Below are positions 44,980 through 55,799 of a stretch of DNA of 64,000 nt, piece by piece. Source of the stretch: Branchinecta lynchi. Its lineage: Eukaryota; Arthropoda; Branchiopoda; Anostraca; Branchinectidae. Location of the stretch: assembly GCA_023053575.1 (NCBI GenBank), contig JAKZAP010000005.1, forward strand, positions 9,424,001 to 9,488,000, given 5' to 3'. Each line of letters starts with the position of its first letter. Position 1 is the first letter of the stretch. The notes under the pieces were generated by a model. That model was not told the origin of the DNA, did not search any database, and saw only the letters and a program-made list of their open reading frames with translations. A program made the translations under genes and the position numbers.

Positions 44980-45910
44980 AACTCAGAGAGGGTTGCCAAA
45001 GAATAAAGCTACCGAAGGGGAGCCTTACAGTGATGATCTTCGTTTCGGAAGACATGGTAGGCCATCAAGTCTATCTTCTGATTTGCAGGGGCGTCACGAC
45101 TAGGGGGGGGGGGGGGCACGATTTTCGTCAAACAGTTGATTTTTGTTCATGAAAACGGTCGGTTTTTCTGAAAATCAGTCGATTTGTTGTCGAAACAGTC
45201 GTTTTTTTCTTGAAAAACAGCCTATTTTCTGTAAAAACAGTTGGTAAAAATTACCAGCTTAGTTACAATAACTAGTTACTCAATACAGCTCAAATCACTA
45301 ACTCAGAAAGGGTTTGCTGAAGAATAAAACTACCGAAGTGGGAACCTTACAGTGATGTTCTTCGTTTTGGAAGACATGGCAGTCCGTCAAGTCCATCTTC
45401 TGGTTTGTGGTTTGGATTATGATTGTGCAACTTAGACAGTTGGGTTGAAACATTTTGGGAGTCTCGGGGCTGGAAACTCCCTAGATATGCGTCCAAAGTT
45501 GAATGGCAACAAAATGACTTTCAGTTGTTCTAATCTTTAAAGCTATAAATAGCGGATTAAAATTGTATACATGCCGTGATGCGGTTGCAAACAACAAAAA
45601 TTTTGCTTTCACCGAACGGGCGATAACACATTCCCTCAGTTTATTAAAGGCTATTTTTATTGCTTTTTCGCTATTTCGGAAGCATCCTCTAAAATTGTGT
45701 AGATGGATAGATAGATGTTTAATGAAGCTCTATGAACAAAAACAAAACAAAAACAGTACAAACCTTACATTCATTATACGGGCGAGCTTTTAATCAACTG
45801 AATCAACAACTTCCCTCAACCTCAAACTAACCTCACATACTTTAAATTTTCTTACTTAAATGGTCCAGAAATAATTGGTCCAGAAAAAAGATCACTCACA
45901 GTCAAGTTAA
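44980..45910. other. Intronic; duplicated segment and G-run
   Basis: 44988-45080 and 45298-45400 share ACTCAGAGAGGGTT/ACTCAGAAAGGGTT, AAGAATAAA-CTACCGAAG and CTTACAGTGATG..CTTCGTTT, a direct duplication flanking ~250 bp. That inserted stretch starts CAGGGGCGTCACGACTAGGG and a G15 run (hAT-like left end) and ends near TTGGTAAAAATTACC. This suggests an insertion. (GATA)n-type simple sequence lies at about 45700. Confidence 0.5.
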
Positions 45911-46635
45911 GACAAGAGCAAAGGTTTCGATGGGATACCGGAGAGGAATATTTGTTGATCTTCCTAATACAGACAATTAAGATATTAGAGATGACGGTTT
46001 TTGACGAACCCCCGTAAACATTTGATGATATCCTAATAGACCTCTTAACCAGATCCGCCAGGTAAGAGTTTCCAGCAAAAAGAAGTCTGACAATCAGGTT
46101 CATTCGTAAACGTCCGGTCGTTATCAGTTTTCGACCAGATTCGTCTTTCCCGATTCAATGTGTCCTCTTTATCTTTTTTTTTTTCAACCAGTAACATCGG
46201 ATACTCGGATTCAGAGCGTCGGTTAAACGACTGGCCCGGTGAGAAAATAAAATGAATACATCTATAAGCTATCGATGCTCTAATCGACTTCAGAAGAAAC
46301 TTTTACTTCTACCAAATTTCCTGGTCTTGCCGAATTCCTGGTGAACTACTTGCCCAGTTAGAAAATGAAGAGCATATCTGGATACTGAATATCCCTCTAC
46401 CCCTAAATTGACTGTCACATTAGTTGGGGAAAAGTATTTGTTTCATCCTTTATCTGAGCCCTCTCCCCCTTCCCCAAATAGGTCTACTTTCGTAGGGTAT
46501 CTCCGATACTGACATTTACTTTGAAATTTACCAAGTTTGAATAAAATCCCAATCCCTTCGAGAGATAGATATTGCTAAAAGACGGACAGACAGACGAACA
46601 GACAGAACTTTCCTAAGCCATTTATATGACGGGTA
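45911..46635 (-). mobile_element. Family A Helentron-like element, old degraded copy
   Basis: Recognisable landmarks are GCAAAGGTTTCGATGGGATA, ATCGACTTCAGAAGAAACTT, TTCCTGGTGAACTACTTG, CCCTCTCCCCCTTCCCC and the microsatellite GACGGACAGACAGACG. The terminal palindromes are destroyed. Divergence is clearly greater than in other copies. Confidence 0.6.
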
Positions 46636-48340
46636 ACCAACATTTAAGTCGCAGTTAAGACCAGGACCTTATTAACGGGATGACCTACTTAAGTGGCTAG
46701 TTCAAAGGTGTATGCCTGGACGCTGTTACAGTAGCTCCAAGCAGAAAAATCAAAGAGAAAGAAAAAGGTTCACCTGATTTATCACTAAAAGGAAAAATAA
46801 ATCTTCATTCTTGGCAGTTTCCATTTCTTTTGAACACTTTATGTTTCAATAATTTAAAACGAGATAGCAATCATATCAACCGGCACCTTTCTCCACCATT
46901 TCCCCCATATTGAATCACTTCGTTTGCCGTACTGTTGCAAGTTATTCAGTTGCGGAGCACAGACATTGCAACTCTCGGTTATCCAATTGATAAGCGAGCA
47001 AGTTCCGCAGCACCAGCTAACTTCCAACACCTTAATAAGTAAAAAAGGTAAAGGTCATAGGTATAGGTTACAGGCCAAACTTGTGGTGCTGATCTCAAAT
47101 TTTCTGTCCTCAGCCAGGAAGTGAAATGGGCAGTTACGGGATAGCCATGCTTGTGCTTTCGCACACCCTTCCTGTCACCTTCCCCATATTTCTCGAGCTA
47201 GTCATTTGAAACTGGGAGTTTCCCCAAATTGCCTTTTATTTCGACATATTGCAAGTTTTTTAATCACTTCCAGGGGCTTGTTCTTTCCGTCATTACTTTT
47301 GTGATACATCTCTTGTTGAGATTCTTCTCGAAACGAGAATCCAGAAAATAAAGTTAGTTTTCTGCATCACCCAAGGCCCTGGAAAATATCGTTTATGACC
47401 TTGCATTTGAAAGACTTGTCGCAGCGGATCCCATTTTGCGCAGCTTGTGTAAAACCAAAGGGGTACGCACTGGCTCAGAAGAAGTACGGCACGGCACGGC
47501 ACGGCGCAGGAGGCACGAGTAATAAAAAGAGATTAGCAAGTAGCAGAAGTAGACAAGAACGTGAGAGTTCGTAACTCCAGAGCCTAAAAGGAGACACGTT
47601 AGAACATGGTTCGTGTCCCTCACTCAAAAGCCTGAAAGAGACCTTTTAGTTTTGGTGCCTCTTTTTAGTAGGCTACTGGTGCCTCCTATACTACGTGCCT
47701 TGCAGACACTTGCCGTGCCTCTTTTTAGTTGATCCCGACAGAAGTATGAAGAGGGACAGGAGTCCAGCCGTGGACACGGGAAGCGGGCCGAAGGGAGAAC
47801 ATATATCGGTGGGAGAACATACATCGGTGGAAGAGTTTGGAGATTCAGTCCTTCGTTTTACCCATGTATGGCGAGCCGAATGATAATGTGTTAAATAAAA
47901 GGTCCTTTTATTGTTTGGGTTTGTTGGGTTGAAAGGAGCATTTTGTGAAGCATTTCGTGGTAGAATCGTTTCTAAGCTATAAATGAGAAACGGGACGTTT
48001 TATAGAAGACTTTTTATGAAGACTTTAGCTGCCGAATCCCTATTGGTACAGACAAGGTCGCATGGAGCTTATGCGATAGAGTAGACTAGTCTAGTCTCGC
48101 TGGACACTTTATTTGTTAAATACAAACGCCCTGTGAGTTTTCCGCAACTATTTATTTTGTCACCATATACTTTTTAGAGTTAGGAAAGTAGCAGTTCCAT
48201 GGCACCCAATTCATCGCAGTCACATGAAATTAGTGACAGACGGTATGGGATAAATTATAGAAACAAATACATAGGACAGGTTGGATGTAGAATTTTGTGC
48301 GCCATCTACACAATGAAAAACAAGGACGTATCCAGTTTCA
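46636..48340. other. Intronic; nothing beyond a family E copy
   Basis: Apart from the family E element at 47485-47736, I see only short frames on both strands and no recognisable domain. Confidence 0.35.
47485..47736. mobile_element. Family E TIR element, copy 2 (left end eroded)
   Basis: Left GGCACGGCACGGCACGGCGC, interior AAAAGAGATTAGCAAGTAGC, CAGAGCCTAAAAGGAGACAC and GACCTTTTAGTTTTGGTGCC, right end GCCTCTTTTTAGTTGATCCC. It is colinear with 35240-35499. The leading GGGATCGACTAAAA is lost. Confidence 0.7.
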
Positions 48341-49914
48341 GTTTTTATGGCACTTGCCCATCGGCCAAGTGCCCTATAGCGATCGCAATTTCTGTCCGTC
48401 CGTCGGTCTGTCGCTCTATCGGTCGGCCTGTCCAGGTTTTGCTAGTTCGGGCACTTCCACATAAACTAGGACGATGAAACTTGGCAGGCATATCAGGGAC
48501 ACCAACTGAGGAAGTTGGAAATAGTCTGTTCCCCGATCCGAGCATCCAAGGGGGAGTGGAGGGAGGGGGAATCTGGAATCTTGAGGTGTTTATGACTTTC
48601 GAACCGGTGACCGGATCTTAATGAAACTTAATATTTGGAAAGATCCCGTGTCTCAGACTACCCATCTCAAATCCAAACCGGATCCGGTGACTTTGGGGGG
48701 GAACTAGAGGGCGGGGCCGGAAATCTTGGGAAAAGCTTGAAGTGGAGGGATCGAGATGAAACTTGGTGGGAAGAACAAGCACAAGTCCTAAATAGATAGT
48801 TTGACATGACCGGACCAGATTTGGGCACTCTGGGAAGTTGGGGGGGGGGAGCTCTGGAATCTGGTGATCCCGCGAGTTCGGTACTTCCTGATGTGCTAGG
48901 ATGATGGAACTTGGGAGGAGTATCATGGACCCGAACAGGCAGACTTGATAATAGTCATTTGCCCGATCCAACCATCACGGGGGGAGTGGAGGGATGAGGA
49001 GCACGGATTTAGTGTCATGCATAACTTTTTAACGGGTTATTGGAGTTGAATGAACCTTGGCAAGTGGAAAGAGCTATCGTCTCAGATGTTTCACGTCAAG
49101 TCCTGATCGGATCGGATACCTGTGGGAGGGGGGAGGGAATTGGAATGGGGCACCGGAAATCTCGTGAAACGCTTAGAGTCGAGGTATTGGGACGGAATTT
49201 GGTGGGAAGAAAAAGCATTAGCCCTAGATACGTAACTGACAAAACCAGATCGAATCGGTGCTCTATGGGAGTTGAGGGAAGGGGATTCCGGAAATCAGTG
49301 GCTGCCGTAAGCTTCGAACAGGTGTCCGATTCGAGTGAAACTTTATGAGTCGTACTAACCCACAGCAAGGGGAGTTGGAAGGGGAGTCCCGGAAATGATG
49401 TGGATCGCATAGGGGTCAAACAACTGGAGCGATTAGAATGAAATTTGGATCGTAGCGAGACCACATGCCATAGATGACATATTTTAGGGTTAGAACTGGA
49501 TCCAACCACGTTGGGGAGGGGGAGGGGGAGGGGGAGTTAGCGAAAGTTCCCAAAAACGCACAGTTTTAATGAAACTTAATAGGCGGTAAGAGAAAATACT
49601 CCATTTCGGAGTCCAAATCAGATTCGGCCACGGTAGGGGGAGTTGGAGGGGGTACCGGAAATCGTGTGGCACGTCTAGGGACCAAACGAGTGGATCTACT
49701 GGGTTGAAACTTGGAAGGTAGAATACTTGTTTTGCCCTAGACGATCCGAGGCGACGCCAGTAATGCTGAGACTTGAGTAAAACTAGATATCCTGTTTATG
49801 GGTCCGAATCGCATTTTTGGATGGCAGGGTATTTTGTGACGTTCTCATCTTCTTTCGTGTCCACCTACTTGTATCAAGTGCCATATGAGCTCTTAGGTCT
49901 TGTTCAGTTTCATT
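48341..49914 (+). mobile_element. Family B Helentron-like element, complete copy
   Basis: Left end GTTTTTATGGCACTTGCCC with a hairpin (GGCACTTGCC...GGCCAAGTGCC), CGATCGCAATTTCTGTCCGT, then the GTCCGTCCGTCGGTCTGTCG microsatellite. About ten G-rich units follow, each carrying variants of GGGGGAGTTGGAGGGGG, CCGGAAATC and 'gatgaaacttgg'. Right end CAAGTGCCATATGAGCTC-TTAGGTCTTGTT. ATGGCACTT and AAGTGCCAT form subterminal inverted repeats. It encodes nothing; long minus-strand frames are by-products of the units. Confidence 0.85.
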
Positions 49915-49925
49915 GGACTATATTT

Positions 49926-50767
49926 AACAAGACCAATGTTTTCGATGGGATCCCAGAAATTCAATATTTGGTCCAGACAATTCGGTCTTCTCTTCGCCAC
50001 ATCTAGTCTTCGCTAGACTCCTCGAAGATTTTTGCTATTAAAATTCAGTAACAGATTAAGGCCAAATAGCCAATCATCTGAGTAAACCAAGTTTAGATAT
50101 GGATTCAGCATGTCTGTTTACCCCTAGAAGTCATATCTGTTTTCACGAAAACTTCCTGCCACTTCTGCCAATTTCACGGTTTCGGCCGAATTCCGAAACT
50201 ACTTGTCCGGCGAAAAAAGAAAGCTCAAAAACCAGCTCAGCTTATCTTTTCTCTCCAATATTGAACATCTAAATCAACTTCAAATAAAAATTTAACTTAT
50301 AATAAATTTTCCGGCTCCAACCGGATTCCGGTCGAACTATATGTCTGGGTAAAAAATGATTTTCATACTCGGATTCGGCATCTCCTCTTACCCCTAAATC
50401 GGATATCTAATCAGCTGCAAATAAAACTTTAACTTTTTCCGGTGTTGGCCGGATTCCGGGCGAACTACTTGTCTGATGACAAAATGGTTTTCACCGTCGT
50501 GTTCAGCATGTCTTCTTACCCCTTAATTCGAATATCACATTATCTGTTTTAAAATATTCCATTTGCCCCTTAATTTAAAACCCCTCCCCCACCCCTAAAC
50601 GTAGAGCTACAGAGCCCATCTACGAACTTGACCCAAATAAACCTCACACCAAGTTTCATCAAAATATCTTATTCCCTTCGAGAGTTATGGTGCGCACAGA
50701 CGGACAGACGGACAACTTTTGCGATGTCATTGGTATCCAGACACTTACGTTTTGGGATCCCAAAAAG
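49926..50767 (-). mobile_element. Family A Helentron-like element, copy 12
   Basis: AACAAGACCAATGTTTTCGA to ACGTTTTGGGATCCCAAAAA, with about three repeat units, CCCCCACCCCTAAACGTAGA and ACAGACGGACAGACGGACA. It lies only 11 bp after the end of the family B element, head to head at their shared GGTCTTGTT/AACAAGACC ends. Confidence 0.85.
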
Positions 50768-50800
50768 GAGTGCTTGGCTCAGGCAGGGAAATAGACGATA

Positions 50801-51430
50801 TTAATTAAACAACAAACAGAACCAACTAACGTTGAATACTCTATATAAAGATAATAAAGAAAAAGGAAGGAGACGACAAAAATTAACCGATAGTTTCAAT
50901 TTGAAATGAAAAAGACAGAAAAATAAGGGAAACAAGGAACGGGAAAGAAAGAAAAACAGGGGAGGGGTCCAAAAGAGGATAGCACTAAGCAATTTTCCTG
51001 TAATGACCTTTGCTGCTCGCTTGAAGGAAATAAGGTTATTCGAATTCCGGATATCTATAACGGTAGTAGATTCCAAATAGTCGGCGCAAAAAAATCGAAT
51101 TAAAAAAGAAGCTTTTTTTGTTGAGGGCACTTATTGGACGATGTCACAAGAATTTCGGGTGTCATAAGAATGCAGGTCTTGATTTAGTGTGAACATATTT
51201 TATAATGAAGACGGAAGGAGGTTACTGAAAAACTTAAAGCAAAAAGTTGCGATCTGGAAATCTCGAGTGTCCGATCCATCAAAGATCTTGGCACAGTTGA
51301 AATGAAGATTAATGTTATGTGTGTGTTGAGCCGGTGATATAATTTGAATTGCCTTGTTTTGTAACTCTTTTGTAACAAGAAATGAAGTTACTTGCCCATA
51401 TGGAGCACTCATAAGACAAATGATCATGAA
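50801..51430 (-). pseudogene. LINE remnant, C-terminal segment
   Basis: Minus-strand pieces, with frame changes, read KELQNKAIQIIS (compare the 'QKRAIRII' element of CR1/Jockey-type RT C-termini). About 40 residues later FFSNLLPSSLQNMFTLN, then LHSYDTRNS and STKKASFLIRFFCADYLES. This 'N..P...F......HSY.TRN' pattern is well known from the post-RT region of such elements. It is a different family from 23320 and 55800. No RT core is present. Confidence 0.7.
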
Positions 51431-52191
51431 AAATAGAATGATAAATCATTTTTAGTAAATATTTTTAGGAACACGGAATTTAGGGCAGCGGACGACTCCA
51501 AGGGACCTTGAAAGTTTATTACAAACTAATTTCGAGTGTTCTTTCCACAAAACATTCTCATCAACTATGAATCTAAGATATCCATCTTGCACAATTTGGA
51601 TTATTTGCAAACTATTATTCCTTTCTTCTTATTTTCCAATATTGTTTCTCTGCGATCGATTCTTTTTCTACTAACAAAACACGGCGTAGGTCGAAAAGAA
51701 TGGGCTTAGCTAGATAACAGTATTTCCCGCCAGCTTTTCGACCTTCTTGGTTATTCTTTCAGTCGTCCAATTTCCGATTAGGAAGAGAATTTTATTTGCC
51801 CTAAATTTTCCAGAACGACCCTCCTGGGAGAGCGTGGAGCATAGAAATACACGAAATTATGATGAAAGTCGATAGGTGACAGAAGGAGCGTCCCACCCTG
51901 TGTGGCTATAAAGTTTACAGTCGGAAGAAATAACTACAGGAGACAAGATACGAGAGACAGAGAAGATGTTCTGAGTGCATTAACATAAGTTCAGGGTCAG
52001 CTCTGCGGAGGAGCCAGTGCGGCGGAATGAAAGGGAATCCTAGTCGTATTGTCGCTGTTTGTGACAGGATTTATCTGATGAATTCCTTAGGCTGTAGAAT
52101 CACAGAGTCTAACAGAAGTTAGCTATAATGAAGGCTAACTCGGGTTGGAGATCCTTATAGTAGTGAAGCGCAGGCATTGGCATGCTGTAAT
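51431..52191. other. Intronic, nothing recognised
   Basis: No repeat or convincing frame. Confidence 0.35.
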
Positions 52192-52400
52192 CCCGATGTT
52201 AAATTTATCTCAAAATAGTACTAAGAAGTAGTACGAAAAAGTAGCATGCAGTACTAACGATGCTACTACATGCTTCTACTTCAAGGCTACCGTGTTACTG
52301 CATACTACGATATGCTACTATTAGCAAGACCGGATGCTACTATGGCAAGACAGGATGCTACTGGATACTATTACATAAGATGGACACGTTTTTCATCGGG
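52192..52400. mobile_element. CCCGATGAAAAA TIR element, copy 2
   Basis: Ends CCCGATGTTAAATTTATCTC and TTTTTCATCGGG, flanked by AT on both sides. The interior is the reverse of 25636-25940 (AAGTAGCATGCAGTACTAAC, GATGCTACTACATGCTTCTA, GGATGCTACTATGGCAAGAC) with an internal deletion near the right end. It is non-coding. Confidence 0.75.
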
Positions 52401-53379
52401 ATGCTGTAAATTATCGGCGGACACTTTTTGTTTCTTCAGCTTTATTTCCCTTGCTTATTCTGCCTTTTATGATATACTTAGCTCCCATATGGAATTATAA
52501 GCATCTAAAACCCCCACTTTTCTCCATTGTTTCGCTTCGTAACCCCGTCACCCCGTTTTCCCGTCACCCAACGAAAAGTTTGCCCGGAATCTTCATTGTT
52601 CGCTTACAACTCGCTCACACACAAGGATGTGATAATCTCTTGTTTATTACTTCTTTTATTTGCTCAGGAATTCCACTTTTTAACCAAGCCACGTTCAGTT
52701 TTCAAATCTTTTGCGCCCAGCCGTCGCGTAGGAGAGCAGGAGGACTGGATATAATCGACAACCGCTAACAAGAGAATCGCCAATTTCAGGTGGAAAGTAA
52801 TGGTATTTTCAAAAACCTTTTTTCTGATCTATTTTCTAGGGAAAAGATCATTTCTAGTTAGAGTTGTGCCTTCAAGGACACGTTGTAATTCATTCTACAT
52901 GTATTACTTCCATCCATTCTCGTTCCCGAGATTCTACGCTTATAATAATAATAATAATAGTCTATTGGGCCCAGTAAACAACAAAGGAAAGAGCGAAATA
53001 ATAGAAAAGAAAGAAAAATGAAGTACACACAAAGAAAACGAAACACATCTTAAGCTTCAACACTTATAGATAAGCTAGACGAGTCGACGGGGTTTGTATG
53101 TGTTTCAATTCTGTCCTTTCTTTTCTATTAACATTATACTGATTATTACTCTTGCAACTTTTGTTTTCTTTCCGTGACGTATCAGGCTCAAGATTCACTG
53201 TTTCAGAGAAGTTTATTGGTCCAAACCGTTCTCATCCAAAGAAAGGGACATGGAAAGTGGCTAAACCAGCCGACGGTGGGTAATTTTCTGTAAGCACAGT
53301 AAAGTTTCGAAGTGCTCAACACCTCGGAACATCTTAGTAGAAACACAAAGTAGTGCAAGGCGTCCTTCATAATCATTGT

Positions 53380-53635
53380 CTATTTTGCATATTATCGATC
53401 GGGTGCTGCAGCCTCACACAAGTGTTACCCTTTTGGATGTTTCTTCTTCGCTATCAGAAATCATTGACAACAGAACCCAACCAGCGCACGACCTTCTACA
53501 CTGCTTCCTGGCCGACGATTGAAATTAAGTGTCTTTTTGTGTATGTTTATGTGTTTTATTTACTTTCTTCATTTACTCCGCTTTCTGAAAACGGCGGGTT
53601 ATAAATAAATTACTTACTTTACTTACTTACAAGTC
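53380..53635 (+). pseudogene. LINE family C 3' end with readable C-terminus
   Basis: An uninterrupted frame reads IIDRVLQPHTSVTLLDVSSS and continues to NRTQPAHDLLHCFLADD and a stop at about 53520. Then a ~110-bp 3' UTR follows with CTTTCTGAAAACGGCGGG and a (TTAC)n tail. Copies at 28741 and 21382 share the same end. 5'-truncated non-LTR retroposon; the RT is absent. Confidence 0.8.
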
Positions 53636-53812
53636 ATTCATAGTGCATTAGCGTTCGGTCACCTGTAAATGAATCACAATAAACTTGAAACAAAATGGCA
53701 ACCCACAGCTTTATTCGTTAGTGAGCGGAAAAATGCGTCGGATGTTCAACTCTCGCTTAACTGTCCTTATCTTTCCAGATCGCCGTCGTTGATAAAATAA
53801 TTAAATTCTAAC

Positions 53813-53988
53813 CGTTCTTTGGGCCACGTTTTGGGCTCTGCACGGAAGAAAAGCTGTGTCTCCCCGGAGAACCGTTGAGTAAATTTCTGTTCCATTCTCT
53901 TTCACTGTGAAATTCTCATCTGTCTCCACGGGTGCCTCGTCCAGCATTGTCATCTGAAGTTGATAGCTTTTAGTCGCAGTCTTAAATC
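53813..53988 (-). CDS. dpr: dpr-family Ig protein, exon encoding the N-terminal part of Ig1
   Basis: The exon begins after acceptor tctatcttgtag (53989), with two bases completing a codon from an unseen upstream exon, then 58 codons ending ACG|GTTAGA. The peptide FKTATKSYQLQMTMLDEAPV is a pre-Ig segment. VLRGDTAFLPCRAQNVAQRT is the B-strand with the first Ig1 cysteine; this 'G(D/E)TAxLxCR(V/A)xN' pattern is typical of dpr proteins. There are two N-glycosylation sequons (NFT, NGT) just before. The signal peptide must be encoded further upstream on the minus strand (higher coordinates), not found in 54-64 kb. Confidence 0.92.
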
Positions 53989-54071
53989 CTACAAGATAGA
54001 AAAGCACATTAGATAGAGCCATCTAACGTCTCCTAGCGACGATAACTTAAAAGTATATTCGGATCTTCTGC

Positions 54072-54241
54072 TACTGTAAAAAAAAATCTTGCAGTATTTG
54101 CTACTGGGGATAATCTTGTCTTGATTCAGATAAGATTATCCCTATTTCGGATTAATTTTATCCCAACAGAGATAAGATTAATCCCAGTAGCAAATACTGC
54201 ATCCTTCTTCGGAGAAACTTTTTACAGTGTAATTAGTCTAG
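54072..54241. mobile_element. CACTGTAAAAA MITE, copy 2
   Basis: Left CTGTAAAAAAAA, right TTTTTACAGTG with TA outside both ends. Interior GCAGTATTTGCTACTGGGGA is mirrored by ATCCCAGTAGCAAATACTGC, a 20-bp inverted arm pair. The element sits about 80 bp upstream of the acceptor of the exon at 53813-53988. Confidence 0.75.
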
Positions 54242-54896
54242 TTTGTCTATATCCTCGCTTTCGAGCAGCTTCTCCCTTCGCGTTTTGCGGTATGTATATT
54301 AAAGTTTAACTGAAAAGGCAACTTATTTTTACATCTTAGATTCAAATACATTGAATTATTACAACACCTATTGGGGATTTTCATTCTGTCCACAGTAGTC
54401 TCCAGTAGGGACGTTGGGAATGTGGACGCTTTCCCATGGTGAATCCGTCCACAATTCGCCCGCGAAAATCACTGCACTATCACTATACAAGACACATCAC
54501 TATCTAGCTCTAGTTTTTGGCACTGCAGACTGCGTTTGCTGCTGGTATTGTTGCCAAATGTTCCAGGCACCATAGAGATATCACAAAAACGGGGAGAGCG
54601 GCAAGCACAATGGGATAATCGATTATTTGGAAATATCAGAAAAACAAACTAACGCTTTTTCATCGGGTTTTCAAGATAACTTAAGCGAACAAGTGATGGG
54701 TAACTAGACTAGAGAAGTGAAGCCGGAAGTATAATAGCATTTGCAATGTGTCGATCATCCCCCTCGCAAGTCGCGACTTCAAACGGAGAGGCACCATCTA
54801 GTGGTGCGATTCCAAGCACCCGAATGGGCAAGCTAAAAATAGATCTCAATATAATAATCACACAGAAAAAAATATTTAGGGGTAGGCCTATATGAA
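54242..54896. other. Non-coding, nothing recognised
   Basis: A CGCTTTTTCATCGGGTTTT word at about 54652-54671 is an isolated end of the CCCGATGAAAAA element. Otherwise no signal; no signal-peptide exon was recognised. Confidence 0.35.
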
Positions 54897-55285
54897 TAAC
54901 AAGAACAAAGGTTTCGATGGGATCCCGAAACTTTCATATTTGATTTATACAATTAGGTCTTGTAAATATCCCAATTTCGTACAGTAAATTCGAACCCCTC
55001 TAACAAAATCACGCTGATTTTCTCACTTGCCGTGTTTTGCTACCTTCGATGTATATCACGAAAAACCGCTTATGCAAATTGTTTCCCTGTTTTCGCTACA
55101 AGTGGACGGGTCTCGGAAAAGACTTACAACAGTCAAAACCGTGGGTTATTTGTTGAAAGCACAGCCTAGTTTTAGTATTCAAATATTTTAAAATACTGTG
55201 AGTTGAAGAGTAGATAGTGCGAGGGGTCCTTTAAGGTAATATCAGGTAATTCAGAAATGCCTTTCGTTTGGGATACCAAAAACGT
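54897..55285 (-). mobile_element. Family A remnant split by a family G element
   Basis: 54897-54970 carries ACAAGAACAAAGGTTTCGAT and GGGATCCCGAAAC; 55268-55286 carries TTTGGGATACCAAAAACG, the other terminus. Between them lies family G copy 3 (54975-55236, ending GGGGTCCTTTAAGG, reversed relative to 42849). Almost all of the family A interior is gone, so this is an old deletion derivative with a later insertion. Confidence 0.55.
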
Positions 55286-55799
55286 AAGTTTTTAACTACG
55301 AAAACGTAGTTTTTCGTAACTTGGGCTCGTTGTTCGTGGAATAATTCTTATGGATCTCTCCTGGTACTAGAAAGAAAAAAGTGGAAACGTACTTCCAAGA
55401 TCAAGAATTCTGTAAGTTTCCATGTGTCCTCGCTCTTTCTACATCCTCTTAGGTAATGGAACTTTCGCGACGTTTGAGCAGATGTGAAAGTTTGTGAAGC
55501 ATAGATATGTAGATACATATATGGCGACAAATTTTACATTGAAGAACCGGTCTTCCATATATTACTGCTTGAGCTGCCTCTACGACCCTAATCGTCGCAT
55601 TCCTTTGTCTTCCAAAAGTATCATTTGTGTCCACCCTCACGGCACTACACTGATTTTTGGATTTGCATGTTTTCTTAGGCTGATCAGGTTCCCGCTTCCG
55701 GGGTTATGTTCCGAAATACCGCGTTTCTTAGAGTTTTTCCCTGTTTTTCATCCGGGTTTCAGACTGTCTAAATACTCAGGAGTTGATAGGACAAGGCTG

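Larger units (their letters stand above)
42084..53812 (-). other. dpr intron splitting Ig1 (~11.7 kb)
   Basis: Phase-0 intron from donor ACG|GTTAGA (53812) to acceptor TTCAG (42084). The donor departs from the usual GTAAGT/GTGAGT but gives the only join that keeps the conserved NxxxRTVSW sequence. It contains family A, B, E and G elements, foldback sequences and LINE remnants. Confidence 0.8.

Noticed and set aside
48618..49509. Minus-strand frames of 117 and 137 codons
   Set aside because: They come from the G-rich family B units; proline-rich composition reflects the repeat.
55449..55640. Possible upstream dpr exon on the minus strand (RVDTNDTFGRQRNATIRVVE...)
   Set aside because: The plausible donors that leave the required phase-1 end create a TGA with the GA of the next exon, and the frame has no ATG or signal peptide.
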